DNA from: Oasisia sp. SBJ-2009
Lineage: Eukaryota; Annelida; Polychaeta; Sabellida; Siboglinidae
Assembly (NCBI GenBank): GCA_964017155.1
Contig: OZ024857.1
Span: forward strand, 40,051,641-40,115,640
DNA: 64,000 nt
Direction: 5' to 3'
A program made the position numbers and the translations under genes. How positions within the stretch are numbered: the first letter of the stretch is position 1; each line of letters begins with the position of its first letter. Shown here one piece after another: positions 1 to 9,912 of this stretch. Below the pieces are notes generated by a model. It ran no database searches. It saw nothing but the letters and a program-made list of their open reading frames with translations, and had not been told where the DNA came from.

Positions 1-2126
1 TTGTTGTAATTTAAGAATGTCATCTACTTTTAATAAGCTAAGTTGTTTGTACAGTGGTTCAGTGTGGGAAATGTAGTTACTCAAAGTAATAATTCTCAGG
101 GCTTTTTTTGTAATTTTATTATTCTATTTGATTCAAAGCCCCATGCCATGATGCAGTAATTAATGTGTGGCACTATTAATGAATTATATAATATTTTTTT
201 AATATCTAGAGGTAAGATATGTTTCAGTTTGTTTAAGATTCCAATTTTCTTAGAACATGCATTTGATATTTTTTCAGCGTGCTTTTTCCAGTTTAAATTT
301 GTATCTATAATTAAACCCAAGAAATTAAATTCCTTAACTTGATCAATGTTTACATTGTCTATCTTCAGGTTTAATATCTGTATATTTTTCTTTTGAAATA
401 TCATAAATTTTGATTTTACTACATTTAGTGATAATTTATTGATTTTGAGCCAATCATTTATCTTAACAAGTTCTTCGTTTATTAAAGATTCAAAATTTTG
501 GTCATGTGTGTTATCACTGAACACATTTAGTGTACTTGACAAAGTTGTGTCGTCTGCATAAATGAGAAAGTTAAACATTTTACTTGCTTGTGCAAAATCA
601 TTTATGTATATGATGAATAATAGTGGTCCTAAAATTGAACCTTGTGGTACACCTGTTGTTATTTGTAACATATTTGATTTGATATTGTCAATTTCCGTGT
701 ATTGTTTACGATTTTCTAGGTAGCTGCTGAATAAGTTGAGATTAGTTCCATGTACACCGTAATATTTTAATTTATCAATTAATATTATATGATCAATGGT
801 ATCAAAAGCCTTGGAGAGATCTAAATATATATTAATTGGTATTTCATCTTTATCCAGTTGTGTTATTATTCTATCTATTAATTCTAATGCCGCATATTCT
901 GTTGAATGTTTCGGTCTGAAACCGTATTGATGATCAAACAAAAGCCTAGAGTCTCTTAAATAAGATGATAATTGTTTTTTTGAAATAGCTGGTAGAAGTG
1001 ATATAGGCCTATAATTACTGAAAACTGTTTTTTCACCTTTTTTATAAACAGGAATTACCTTTGCAATTTTTAGTTTATCGGGGAATATTCCTGTTGTTAA
1101 TACTTGATTTATTAATAATGTTAAAGATTTGGTTAGTGCTGGTTCAAGAATTTTTAGTAATTTAGTGGAGAGACCATCATATCCACAGCTACTTTTGTTA
1201 GGTAAATTTATTATTGTCCGCTTTATAATATCTTCTTCAACGTAGCTAAATGTAAAGTTTCTGTCTACTATTTTATTTAGATAATATGTATGTTCACGAG
1301 TGCCTTTATATTTTATATTACTTGCCAGATTACTACCAATATTAGTGAAAAAATCATTACATTTGTTTACAATTTCTGATTTATCTCTCACAATAGAATC
1401 AGAGTCTTTAAAATATTTGGGAAAGGATTTGTTAGTTTTATTTTTAGAAATGATTTCATTTATAGTTTTCCATGTGTTTTTTATATCAAATTTAAAATTA
1501 TTAAAACATTTATCATAGTAGAGTTGTTTTGCTTTACGAAAACTTGTTTTTAAAATGTTATTGTACGTTTTTAAATTGACCAATAATATGGCATATTTGG
1601 AAGATTCATGATTAGTGAGTTTTATTTGTTTGTAAAGTTTATCTCTGTATCTAATTGAGGTTAGCAGTCCTTGAGTTATCCACGTAGACTTCTTATGCTT
1701 GTATTTGTTAAATTTAACTAATTTGCTAGTCATATATTTATCTTTAGCTTGGTTTATTTCATCTATGATAATATTATAATTATAGTTTGGATCAGTATTT
1801 GGGTTGGTGTCTAATTTTGTGTATATATCAGAGGAGTGAAGTTCATTTTTTACCTTTAACATAGCCTCTTTATTTTGTACATTAACTTGTATAAACTTTG
1901 AAGTATGATCCTCTTTAAGAGTGGTATTCACAAACATAAAGTATGGCTGATGATCAGAACATTTCTTAATTAGTATTCCTGCTGTACTTTGTAAAATACG
2001 TTTTGTTAAATTACAGAAGAAGTTGTCAATAAGAGTACCAGCCCTTGTTGTGAACCTTGTAGGAAGTGTAATTTGGGGGAAGAGACTAAATGAAGTGAAC
2101 ATATCAAAGAAAGTGCTCTTGCTCAT
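1..2126 (-). pseudogene. LINE-A ORF2, end of endonuclease plus reverse transcriptase
   Basis: The frame carries the endonuclease end (SDHQP near residue 62) and then the reverse transcriptase: YRPISLLPAIS (fingers), YGFRPKHST, the palm aspartate in LDLSKAFDTIDH near residue 433, GVPQGSILGP, and YADD near residue 522. All three palm aspartates are present. Compared with the copy at 9.1 kb, seven residues are missing after LLPAIS, a 21-bp in-frame loss. The frame stops at 96 after LQKKP, but with one base added or removed in the A7 run at 102-108 the homologous tail (ALRIITLSNY) reads through to the window edge. The enzyme reverse transcribes the element RNA at the nicked target. Fragments of this family recur at 9.0 and 23.6 kb. 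Confidence 0.85.
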
Positions 2127-2784
2127 TTATTTGTAACATATTTATGTTGTAATCCCTTGCAAGGATAACACTGTTGTTTTGGTGACATCGCAAAGTTGAT
2201 AAGACAGTTGAAAATTCATTTATGAATTTGTTATAATTTTCCGTTGAGGGCCTTGGAGGACGGTAAATGTTTCCTATAATGACTGGTTGCGATAATCCTC
2301 CTCCAGTTATTTGTATTATTTGACCCTCCCAATGCTCATACGTATTCAAATTCATCTTAACTTCATAATCAAAACGTTTATCTATATATATTAACAATCC
2401 ACCTTTACTACTGCAGCTTTTCCCTTGTGAAATGCAGTCATATCCAGTTAACTGGATTAATGACAAGTCATCATTTTCAGATAACCAACTCTCCTGAAGG
2501 CATATTATGCTGAATTTAAAGTTTGACGAGGATACGTCATTTACATATGCCTCAAGTTCACTAAACTTTGCATTTATGGACTGTATATTTGAACTTAAAA
2601 TACTTAATTGTTTTCCTTGTTTTTTGGCTAATGAACTAAATGTATCAAAGTCATAATATGATGATCGGCGTATTATTGGCAATTCGTTATTTTCGTCAAT
2701 AGCATTGCCAATGCTTAAAATATTATTCAGACAACTATTCGAAATACCACCTGTAAACTGGAGAAACGTTTCGTCAGTTACCAT
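2104..2784 (-). pseudogene. LINE-A ORF2, apurinic-like endonuclease part
   Basis: This is the N-terminal part of ORF2. LSSNIQSINAKF is the usual first strand with its conserved Asn. CLQESWLS carries the metal-binding Glu, and IGNIYRPP is the conserved core. VILARDYNIN stands where active relatives have GDFN, so the Gly before the catalytic Asp has become Arg while Asp and Asn remain. The domain nicks target DNA to prime reverse transcription. The frame ends at 2104, where one extra T in the run at 2107-2112 appears to break ORF2; the SDHQP motif that completes the endonuclease lies in the next frame. The start at 2784 is the first Met before the domain. The same N-terminal layout is seen in the decayed relative at 23.65 kb. 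Confidence 0.8.
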
Positions 2785-3290
2785 TTGTCTGTAATTTAAC
2801 TTTTTCTAAAATCAACACATTATCATTGTGCAATAACACTTTGTTTATAGTGTGACAGCAAACCAAAAGAAGAACAAAAAAGCCAACGAGGCTTATAGTA
2901 AAAAACATCATGAAATATATACTCTACCACCAACAATACAACACAAAAAATCACCATTATATGGTAAAGCATATATAAGAATAATATATAAAACAAAAAA
3001 GTGTAGGGAGCACATATAGAAAGTATAGCCAACTGGCTGGGCTTTCACTTGGTATAACATAATAATTCTCGCATATAGATGATACCATAACGTTTGGCAA
3101 CGTGCGAGTAATAACAGTAACAATAGATCAAGCATTACGTATATGTCATTAGAAAAAGGAAATACATGTATTTTACCAGTCATCATTTTACGATAAATTA
3201 AAGAGCAAAATAATAAAAGAACAAAAAGCATGTGTCCATTTATAGTTTCGCATATTGTCCAGATTGTCTGATTTGTACCTTCGATGTTCT
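2785..3290 (-). other. Spacer between ORF1 and ORF2 of LINE-A
   Basis: About 500 bases separate the ORF1 stop from the ORF2 start. Short frames here are rich in leucine, phenylalanine and cysteine, have no family motif, and overlap one another in different frames. I read it as untranslated spacer, or as the seam between two elements given the change in base composition across it. Confidence 0.5.
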
Positions 3291-4033
3291 TTAGGCAACG
3301 AAGGGACTAAGATCCTCTTCTGCTGTTATCTCTATGGGCGACCCAGATTGCGACTTCTTTAGGAAGACCTTCCCGTTGTACGTCCACGTGCTGTCGATCG
3401 TTGCCTGCATTTTCAGGTCCCTCGCCTTTTTGAAGAGGGCAGCATTCTTTTTCGTGAGCTGCTCGTTTACGTAAATGCGAGTGCCCTTCAACTTCTTTCG
3501 CCCCATCATAACGTCTCGCTTTACCGCGTTGTTGATCAGGCTAACGATAACTGGTTTAACCCTTTCTCCCTTTCTGCTTGGTAGTTCGTGGCAAGCAACG
3601 ATGTCGCTCGTTTGAAGCTGCACTCCCATGGACTTTTTTTTACAAACTCTGCAACCTTTTGTCTTAGGCCGGTGAATTCTCCGCCACTCTGGTTGCCGGT
3701 GCCATTTTCCTCCCCATGGTCGTTCCCGCTCGTCGCTCTCGCGTAGCTGCGGGCTTGGAGGTCCAGCCCGCTGATTATCACGTTGTTCTTTTTTGAGTTC
3801 ATTTCCAATAGGTCCATGGATCTCACTAATCGTTCAATGTGTTCGTCCTTCGATTGTAGTTTAGACTCTAACAGGTCAATTCGCTTGTTCATTGTATCAT
3901 TGCTTTTTTTCATTTCTAGCAATGCGTCTTTCAGTTGCTTGTTTGATACTTTTATTTCATCAAAACTTTTGCACAGAAATTGTAAAGATGATTTCATTTC
4001 TGCAATGTCTTCGCTCACCTTTGAGGGCGGCAT
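3291..4033 (-). pseudogene. LINE ORF1 protein (coiled coil plus RNA-binding region), one frameshift
   Basis: The start at 4033 (MPPSKVSED) opens a heptad-rich, charged segment over about residues 1-75, a likely trimerising coiled coil. NNVIISGL follows, resembling the first strand of the RRM-like fold in LINE ORF1 proteins. The frame then shifts in an A8 run on the coding strand (3637-3644); adding one A would join it to the second frame (3629-3291). That part contains KPVIVSLIN, RIYVNEQLT and FKKARDLK, like the C-terminal domain of LINE ORF1 proteins, and ends at a TAA. In the family ORF1p binds the LINE RNA and acts as a nucleic-acid chaperone. Assignment to LINE-A rests on position, because the base composition differs from ORF2. 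Confidence 0.75.
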
Positions 4034-4035
4034 CC

Positions 4036-4812
4036 TTTCAACTTTTTCTGGGAATCAAGCAATACAATGTTTTTGTTTGGACGGCGTTAGTCAATTTTCA
4101 GGGTGTGACACCCGTAGTCGCTGGATGTTGCTTAGCGCAAAGTCCAAATTGTTTGAACGGTCAGCGAGGCGGAACGGTCAGCGCGCGGCTCCAGCCAGAC
4201 CGTCTGGGTGTGGCATAGTCTCGCTTAACCGACTGTCGGTCGGCTGCGGAACTACGCCGAGAAGACAGTCTGGTGACATTTGCCGGCTTTTGTTTGGTAT
4301 CCGCGTGATCTATAAAATGCTGCCACCTCACGGACACTGCCGTAATATTTTTTTTTATAAACAACTGCAAATTTGTATTTCTATTTATTTTGGGTTAATA
4401 TAAGTTTAATTTTGAATAGTTTTTATAATACAGCATTATTTGATCAAAAGGTTTCCTTATTTAATTTGTATGCTATCCGTGTCGGGCTAGACAATGCTGC
4501 CACCTCACGGATACTGGTTAATCCTGCCGTAATTCTTATTTTATAAACAACGGTAAATTTTAATTTTTACTTACTGTTGTGTTAATATAAGTTCAATGGT
4601 GAATACTTTTCAAATGATATTATTATCTTGTAAAACTATATCGTTATTTAAATTTTTATTTCATAGTTGGCCTGAGAGCCAATCAGCGTCTCTACCCTAT
4701 TCTGGGGTAAGGCTGCCCGGATGTAGAAACTTAAGCATATATACTGTCCCAGGCGTAGTTGAGGGGGCTTAAAAGTGCTGCCACCTCACGGAGTCTGGGT
4801 AACCGAGGCTAG
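4036..4812 (-). repeat. Region upstream of ORF1 with three copies of a 15-bp motif
   Basis: The motif GCTGCCACCTCACGG (plus strand) occurs at 4319-4333, 4496-4510 and 4777-4791. The first two occurrences sit in diverged copies of a unit of about 177 bp that also shares GCCGTAAT, TTTATAAACAAC and GTTAATATAAGTT. It lies directly upstream of ORF1 on the minus strand, where some LINEs carry tandem promoter monomers. A promoter role is inference. No coding signal is seen. Confidence 0.5.
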
Positions 4813-4843
4813 GTGTGGCATGGCGTGGTGTGGGCGATAATGT

Positions 4844-5080
4844 ATGTATCCGACGGAGGTCACAGTCATCGGAGAAGAAGAGATAGCGGATATCCAGCAA
4901 GTAAAGGTTTTGCCGTGCGACTTACGCCAGAAGTTACTCAAAGGAACGGTCCGAGCCACCACTGCTCAAAGACGCGACATACTGGAAAATGTAGAATCAC
5001 CGGTTCTACCTAGTTTCAGGACGGACGAGATCCAGGAATCACAACGGACTGATCCGGTGTTGGGCCGAATCTGGCATTGA
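4844..5080 (+). pseudogene. Ty3/gypsy-like pol fragment
   Basis: A 78-codon open stretch containing LPSFRTDEIQESQRTDPVLG followed by RIWH. The pattern of a few polar residues, then Q, then DP and a hydrophobic run, resembles the linker between RNase H and the zinc-binding integrase domain in Ty3/gypsy polyproteins. No catalytic motif is present. The reading stops where the 34-bp minisatellite begins. It may be the last remnant of an LTR retrotransposon; no LTR is recognisable nearby. The match is short and made from memory of the family pattern. Confidence 0.4.
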
Positions 5081-6147
5081 CAGAAGTGTGACATTGGTGC
5101 CGTGGAGGCGTATACAGAAGTGTGACATTGGAGCCGTGGAGACGTATACAGAAGTGTGACATTGGTGCCGTGGAGGCGTACAGAGAAGTATGACATTGAT
5201 GCCGTGGAGGCGTACAGAGAAGTATTACATTGAAGCCCTGGAGGCATATAGAGAAGTATGACATTGGTGCCGTGTAGACGTACAGAGAAGTATGACATTG
5301 ATGCTATGGAGGCGTACAGAGAAGTATGGCATTGATGCTATGGATGCGTACAGAAAAGTGTGACATTGGTGCCGTGGAGTCGCACAGAGAAGTGTGACAT
5401 TGGTACCGTGGAGGCGTATACAGAAGTGTGACATTGGTACCGTGGAGGCGTATACAGAAGTGTGACATTGGTGCTATGGATGCGTACAGAAAAGTGTGAT
5501 ATTGGTGCCGTGGAGTCGCACAGAGAAGTGTGACATTGGTACCGTGGAGGCGTATACAGAAGTGTGACATTGGTACCGTGGAGGCGTATACAGAAGTGTG
5601 ACATTGGTGCTGTGGAGGCGTATACAGAAGTGTGACATTGGTGCCGTGGAGGCGTATACAGAAGTGTGACATTGATAACCTGGAGGCGTACAAAGAAGTG
5701 TGACATTGATAACGTGGAGGCGTACAGAGAAGTATGACATTGATGCCGTGGAGGCGTACAGAGAAGTATGACATTGATGCCGTGGAGGCGTACAGAGAAG
5801 TATTACATTGAAGCCGTGGAGGCATATAGAGAAGTATGACATTGATGCTGTGGATGCGTACAGAGAAGTGTGACATTGGTGCCGTGGAGGCGTATACAGA
5901 ATTGTGACATTGGTACCGTGGAGGCGTATACAGAAGTGTGACATTGGTGCCGTGGAGGCGTATACAGAAGTGTGACATTGGTGCCGTGGAGGCGTATACA
6001 GAAGTGTGACATTGGTGCCGTGGAGGCGTACAGAGAAGTGTGACATTGACGCCGTGAAGACGTACAGAGAAGTATGATATTGGTGTTGTGGAGGCGTACA
6101 TAGAAGTATGACAGTGTGCCGTGGAGGCATATATAGAAGTATGATAT
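5070..6147. repeat. 34-bp minisatellite, array 1 (about 31 units)
   Basis: Unit on the plus strand: CGTGGAGGCG, TACAGAGAAG, TATGACATTG, ATGC. Two main variants alternate, TATACAGAAGTGTGAC and TACAGAGAAGTATGAC. A four-unit block is itself repeated: the mark TGGATGCG occurs at 5341 and 5477, exactly 136 bp apart. The minus-strand unit has no stop in any frame, so long frames appear in all three; I do not treat these as genes. Confidence 0.95.
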
Positions 6148-6151
6148 TGGA

Positions 6152-6467
6152 CGGTCGGTCGGTCGGTCGGTCGGTCGGTCGGTCGGTCGGTCGGTCGGTC
6201 GGTCGGTCGGTCGGTCGGTCGGTCGGTCGGTCGGTCGGTCGGTCGGTCGGTCGGTCGGTCGGTCGGTCGGTCGGTCGGTCGGTCGGTCGGTCGGTCGGTC
6301 GGTCGGTCGGTCGGTCGGTCGGTCGGTCGGTCGGTCGGTCGGTCGGTCGGTCGGTCGGTCGGTATATCGGTCGGTCGGTCGGTCGGTCGGTCGGTCGGTC
6401 GGTCGGTCGGTCGGTCGGTCGGTCGGTCGGTCGGTCGGTCGGTCGGTCGGTCGGTCGGTCGGTCGGT
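6152..6467. repeat. (GGTC)n microsatellite, about 79 units
   Basis: A nearly pure tetranucleotide tract, interrupted once at 6361-6370 by TATA. It splits the 34-bp minisatellite into two arrays. It produces apparent Pro-Thr-Asp-Arg repeats on the minus strand and Arg-Ser-Val-Gly repeats on the plus strand, which are artefacts of the repeat. Confidence 0.98.
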
Positions 6468-6607
6468 ATAGTTGCAGGAACGTAGACATGTAGAGAAGAC
6501 TAAGCACAATACGTCGCACACACCAGTATATAAACAATACTATTATATTTGTTTTACACAGGGGCATTGTTCGTCCATTGTCGTGATAGTTCGGTCTCCA
6601 CTGAGTC
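6468..6607. other. Spacer between (GGTC)n and minisatellite array 2
   Basis: A non-coding spacer. Pieces of it recur in the same order after the other (GGTC)n tract: GTAGACATGTAGAGAAG (compare 53783-53799), GTCGCACA, and TTCGGTCTCCAC just before the first 34-bp unit (compare 53973-53984). So (GGTC)n, spacer and minisatellite form one module. Confidence 0.7.
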
Positions 6608-7551
6608 AGTATGACATTGATGCCGTCGAGGCGTGACATTGGTGCCGTGGAGGCGTGATATTGGTACCGTGGAGGCGTATACAGAAGTGTGACATTGGTG
6701 CCGTGGAGGCGTACAAAAGTGTGACATTTATGCAGTGGAGGCGTACAGAGAAGTGTGAAATTGGTGCCGTGGAGGCGTACAGAGAAGGGTGACATTGGTG
6801 CCGTGTAGGCGTACAGAGAAGTGTGACATTGGTGCCTTGGAGGCGTACAGAGACGTATGACATTGATGCTATGGAGGCGTACAGAGAAGTGTGACATTGG
6901 TGCCGTGTAGGCGTACAGAGAAGTGTGACATTGGTGCCGTGGAGGCGTACAGAGAAGTGTGACATTGGTGCCGTGTAGGCCTACAGAGAAGTGTGACATT
7001 GATGCCTTGGAGGCATACAGAGAAGTATAACATTGGCCTGTGGAGGCGCACAGAGAAATGTGACATTGGTGCCGTGGAGGCGTACAAAAAGTGTGACATT
7101 GATGCAGTGGAGGCGTACAGAGAAGTGTGACATTGGTGCCGTGGAGGCGTACAGAAAAGTGTGACATAGGTGCCTTGGAGGCGTACAGATAAGTATGACA
7201 TTGGTGCTATGGAGGCGTACAGAGAAGTGTGACATTGGTGCCGTGTAGACGTAAATAGAAGTGTGACATTGTTGCCGTGTAGGCGTACAGAGAAGTGTGA
7301 CATTGGTGCCGTGTAGGCGTACAGAGAAGTGTGACATTGGTGCCTTGGAGGCGTACAGAAATGTATGACATTGGTGCCGTGGAGGCATACAGAGAAGTGT
7401 GACATTGGTGCCGTGTAGACGTGCAGAGAAGTGTGACATTGGTGCCGTGAATGCGTACAGAGAAGTTTGACATTGATGCCATGTAGGCGTACAGAGAAGT
7501 GTGTCATTGATGCTGTGGAGACGTACAGAGAAGTATGACATTGATGCCGTT
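6608..7551. repeat. 34-bp minisatellite, array 2 (about 27 units)
   Basis: Same unit as array 1, mostly the GTGTGACATTGGTGCC variant. A rare variant with GTACAAAA and CAGTGGAGG appears near 6711 and again near 7082, close to 11 unit lengths apart, which points to duplication of multi-unit blocks. It ends at about 7551 in non-repeated sequence. Confidence 0.95.
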
Positions 7552-8029
7552 CACCAAGTTTGTAATTGCAACGAATACGGGTTGATGCGCATCACTATGG
7601 TATTGTATCAACCCTCGACCCGTGATTGTGTTTGTTTTGCGCTCGGGCTGACATTATGACATCAATCGTGGCACTTAAATTGATTTCCAAGAAATCCCAG
7701 TGTGTGTTCAAACTGAAGAGTATGTTGCACTGAGGTCAATTAAAGAGTAAATATGAAGCAAGGCATTGTTTGTTTTGCGCTGACAGCAAAGATCAGTCGC
7801 ATTTCCATGTTGCTATTCCTGGCTTCACACATTTTGTCATCGGCGCTTTGATAAAACCGGCGCTTCGACCACGGCTGAAGTCAATGGCTTGAAATTTGCA
7901 ATCGAGATTCATAAATACTTCTCGTTTGGAAATCTGATGATCAGGTTGCATCTCATTTGAAAATATTGGTATAATGCTATGTTGAAATGGCATTGTACAG
8001 TATGCTAGACTGGTAAACATTACTTGTAA

Positions 8030-8033
<4 letters not shown>
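7552..8033. other. No gene seen
   Basis: About 480 bases of ordinary composition. TTGTTTGTTTTGCGCT occurs near 7628 and again near 7768. Frames are short with no family motif. Confidence 0.5.
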
Positions 8034-8095
<62 letters not shown>

Positions 8096-8097
8096 CA

Positions 8098-8148
<51 letters not shown>

Positions 8149-8150
8149 TT
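8034..8150. repeat. (TA)n in two blocks
   Basis: Pure TA over about 8034-8091 and 8103-8146, separated by a short TTAGACAATTTCA spacer. Confidence 0.97.
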
Positions 8151-8394
8151 CAACCAATTTATTTTCACACCACCATAAAAGCCAACCATGTCTTACAAAT
8201 GTAATGGGATTACGTATATAACTATTTATAATAATTATTGACATATTTATATTGGCTAACGCTTCTCATACATCTTCATTTATCTGAAAACGTATGACAA
8301 CATGGACCTATCCATCTGGCAAGATGTTCTGGAAAACAAATCTACTCATATAATATAAATAAGTCTTTAAGTATACCTACTAAAGGCTACCCGT

Positions 8395-8655
8395 TTGGAC
8401 TAGTCCAATATTTTATACTTCATAAGAATTGTGGGCGATTTATTTTGCAATCCATAATGGTGGAACAACTAATGCAATGCTATTCTTCTATTTGATAAAC
8501 ATTTGTAAATTATGTGTACTACAAAATATCTCTACTAATGTCTACTGGTAATTATTTAACTGTAATGTTATTTGAAATAGAGTATGTGCAACTCCAAAAG
8601 TACAACTGTTTAATTACGTAAATTCTTCAGCTGAAACTCAGTTCAAGTGCTATCA
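8395..8655 (+). repeat. Dispersed repeat R-III, copy 1
   Basis: Matches 30383-30640 in the same orientation; shared blocks include TATTTTGCAATC, ATGCTATTC, GTAATGTTATTTGAAATAGA and TTAATTACGTAAATTCT. No coding capacity. The flanks at 8151-8394 and 8656-8995 show nothing I recognise. Confidence 0.8.
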
Positions 8656-8999
8656 ATATAGGTAGTGATAGGTAGCTATTCACAATTTCAATTAGGCTGA
8701 TCTTCTCGTGTGCGGGCGATCTAGCACCCTTAGAACAATATATGTATATGTGATGTACCGCGAGGAATTGTAACCAATTAATTCCGTAGTCGACCGGTAG
8801 CTTGATCGTGTAGTTCCACGGCGGAAACTCCGCGTGAGGTAAGTCGTTGTTAGGTCATATTCTATGGGGAAGCGTTTTATTTAAATGTGATTGCAGACAA
8901 CTGAATTGGACGAATAACGAAATAAGAAACATGTTGTAATAGTATATGGTGTCATGATTACGTTGATACCCCATCGACGTCATCGTAACTAGCATGGAT

Positions 9000-9912
9000 G
9001 ATGAATTATTTACTAATATCGGTAGTAATCTGGTAAATAATATAAAATATAAAGGCACTCGTGAACATACATATTATCTAAATAAAATAAAATAGTAGAC
9101 AGAAATTTCACATTTAGCTATGTTGAAGAAGGTATTATGAAGAGGACATTAATCAATTTACCTAACAAAAGTAGCTGTGGATATGATGGTCTCTTCACTA
9201 AATTACTAAACATTCTTGAACTAGCACTAACCAAATCTTTAACATTATTAATAAATCAAGTATTAACAACAGGAATATTCAATGATAAACTAAAAATTGC
9301 AAAGGCGATTCCTATTGTCTCACCAAAAGGTGAGATAAAAGTTTTCAGTAATCATAGGCCCATATCACTTCTACCTGCTATTTCAACAATACTTGAAAAC
9401 ATTATTTTTGAACAATTATCATCTTATTTAAAAGACTCTAGGCTTTTGTTCGATCATCAATATGGTTTCAGACCGAAACATTCAACAGAATATGCAGCAT
9501 TTGAATTAATAGATATAATAATAACCCAACTGGATAAGGATGAAATACCAATTAATATTTATTTAGATCTCTCCAAGGATTTTGATACCATTGATCATAT
9601 AAATTGAAATAGTATGGTGTACTTGGAACAAATCTCAAGTTATTCAGCAGCTATCTAGAAAATCGTAAACAATACACGGAAATTTGCAATATCAAATCCA
9701 ATATGTTATCAATAACAACAGGTGTACCACAAGGTTCAATCATATAACCACTATTATTCATCGTATACATAAATTATTTGGCACAAGCAATTACACTGTT
9801 TAACTTTCTCATTTATGCCGACGATACAACTCATCGTAACTGTATAACATGTGTTCAGTGATAACATGCATGACCGAAATTTAGAATCTGATAAATGTAG
9901 AACTTGTAAAGG
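9000..9912 (+). pseudogene. LINE-A copy 2, 5'-truncated reverse transcriptase part of a chimera
   Basis: This starts abruptly at the segment matching FFTNIGSNL of LINE-A copy 1. A stop falls near 9094. The longest frame (9137-9607) reads KSSCGYDGL, NHRPISLLPAIS, YGFRPKHST and IYLDLSKDFDTIDH, with Ala changed to Asp inside the palm motif. After a stop at 9605-9607, NRKQYTEI, TTGVPQGS and IYADDTT remain recognisable. LINE-A sequence continues to about 9912, where it joins LINE-B inside AAAGGAAAGAAG. The piece keeps the 21 bp after LLPAIS that copy 1 lacks. It cannot encode an enzyme. Confidence 0.85.

Larger units (their letters stand above)
1..4035 (-). mobile_element. LINE-A copy 1: nearly full-length non-LTR retrotransposon, 3' end off the window
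   Basis: A two-ORF non-LTR retrotransposon on the minus strand: a coiled-coil ORF1 (4033 to 3291), then an ORF2 with an apurinic-type endonuclease (from 2784) and a reverse transcriptase (to the window edge). ORF order, the endonuclease motifs and a YADD reverse transcriptase place it in the jockey/CR1 group; the exact clade is not assigned. ORF2 is very AT-rich while ORF1 is visibly richer in GC, so ORF1 could belong to a different element lying next to ORF2, although strand, order and spacing fit one element. Coding is interrupted by apparent single-base indels near 3637-3644, 2107-2112 and 102-108. The C-terminal domain runs past base 1. Confidence 0.85.

Noticed and set aside
5304..7507. 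Long minus-strand frames (up to 454 codons) with 34-residue repeats and Pro-Thr-Asp-Arg repeats
   Set aside because: They follow from a stop-free 34-bp unit and from (GGTC)n. All three frames are open at once, there is no non-repeat domain, and codon structure is not kept.
5070..7551. CRISPR array (regular 34-bp repeats)
   Set aside because: The units are directly adjacent with no unique spacers and no cas genes, in an animal genome. It is a minisatellite.
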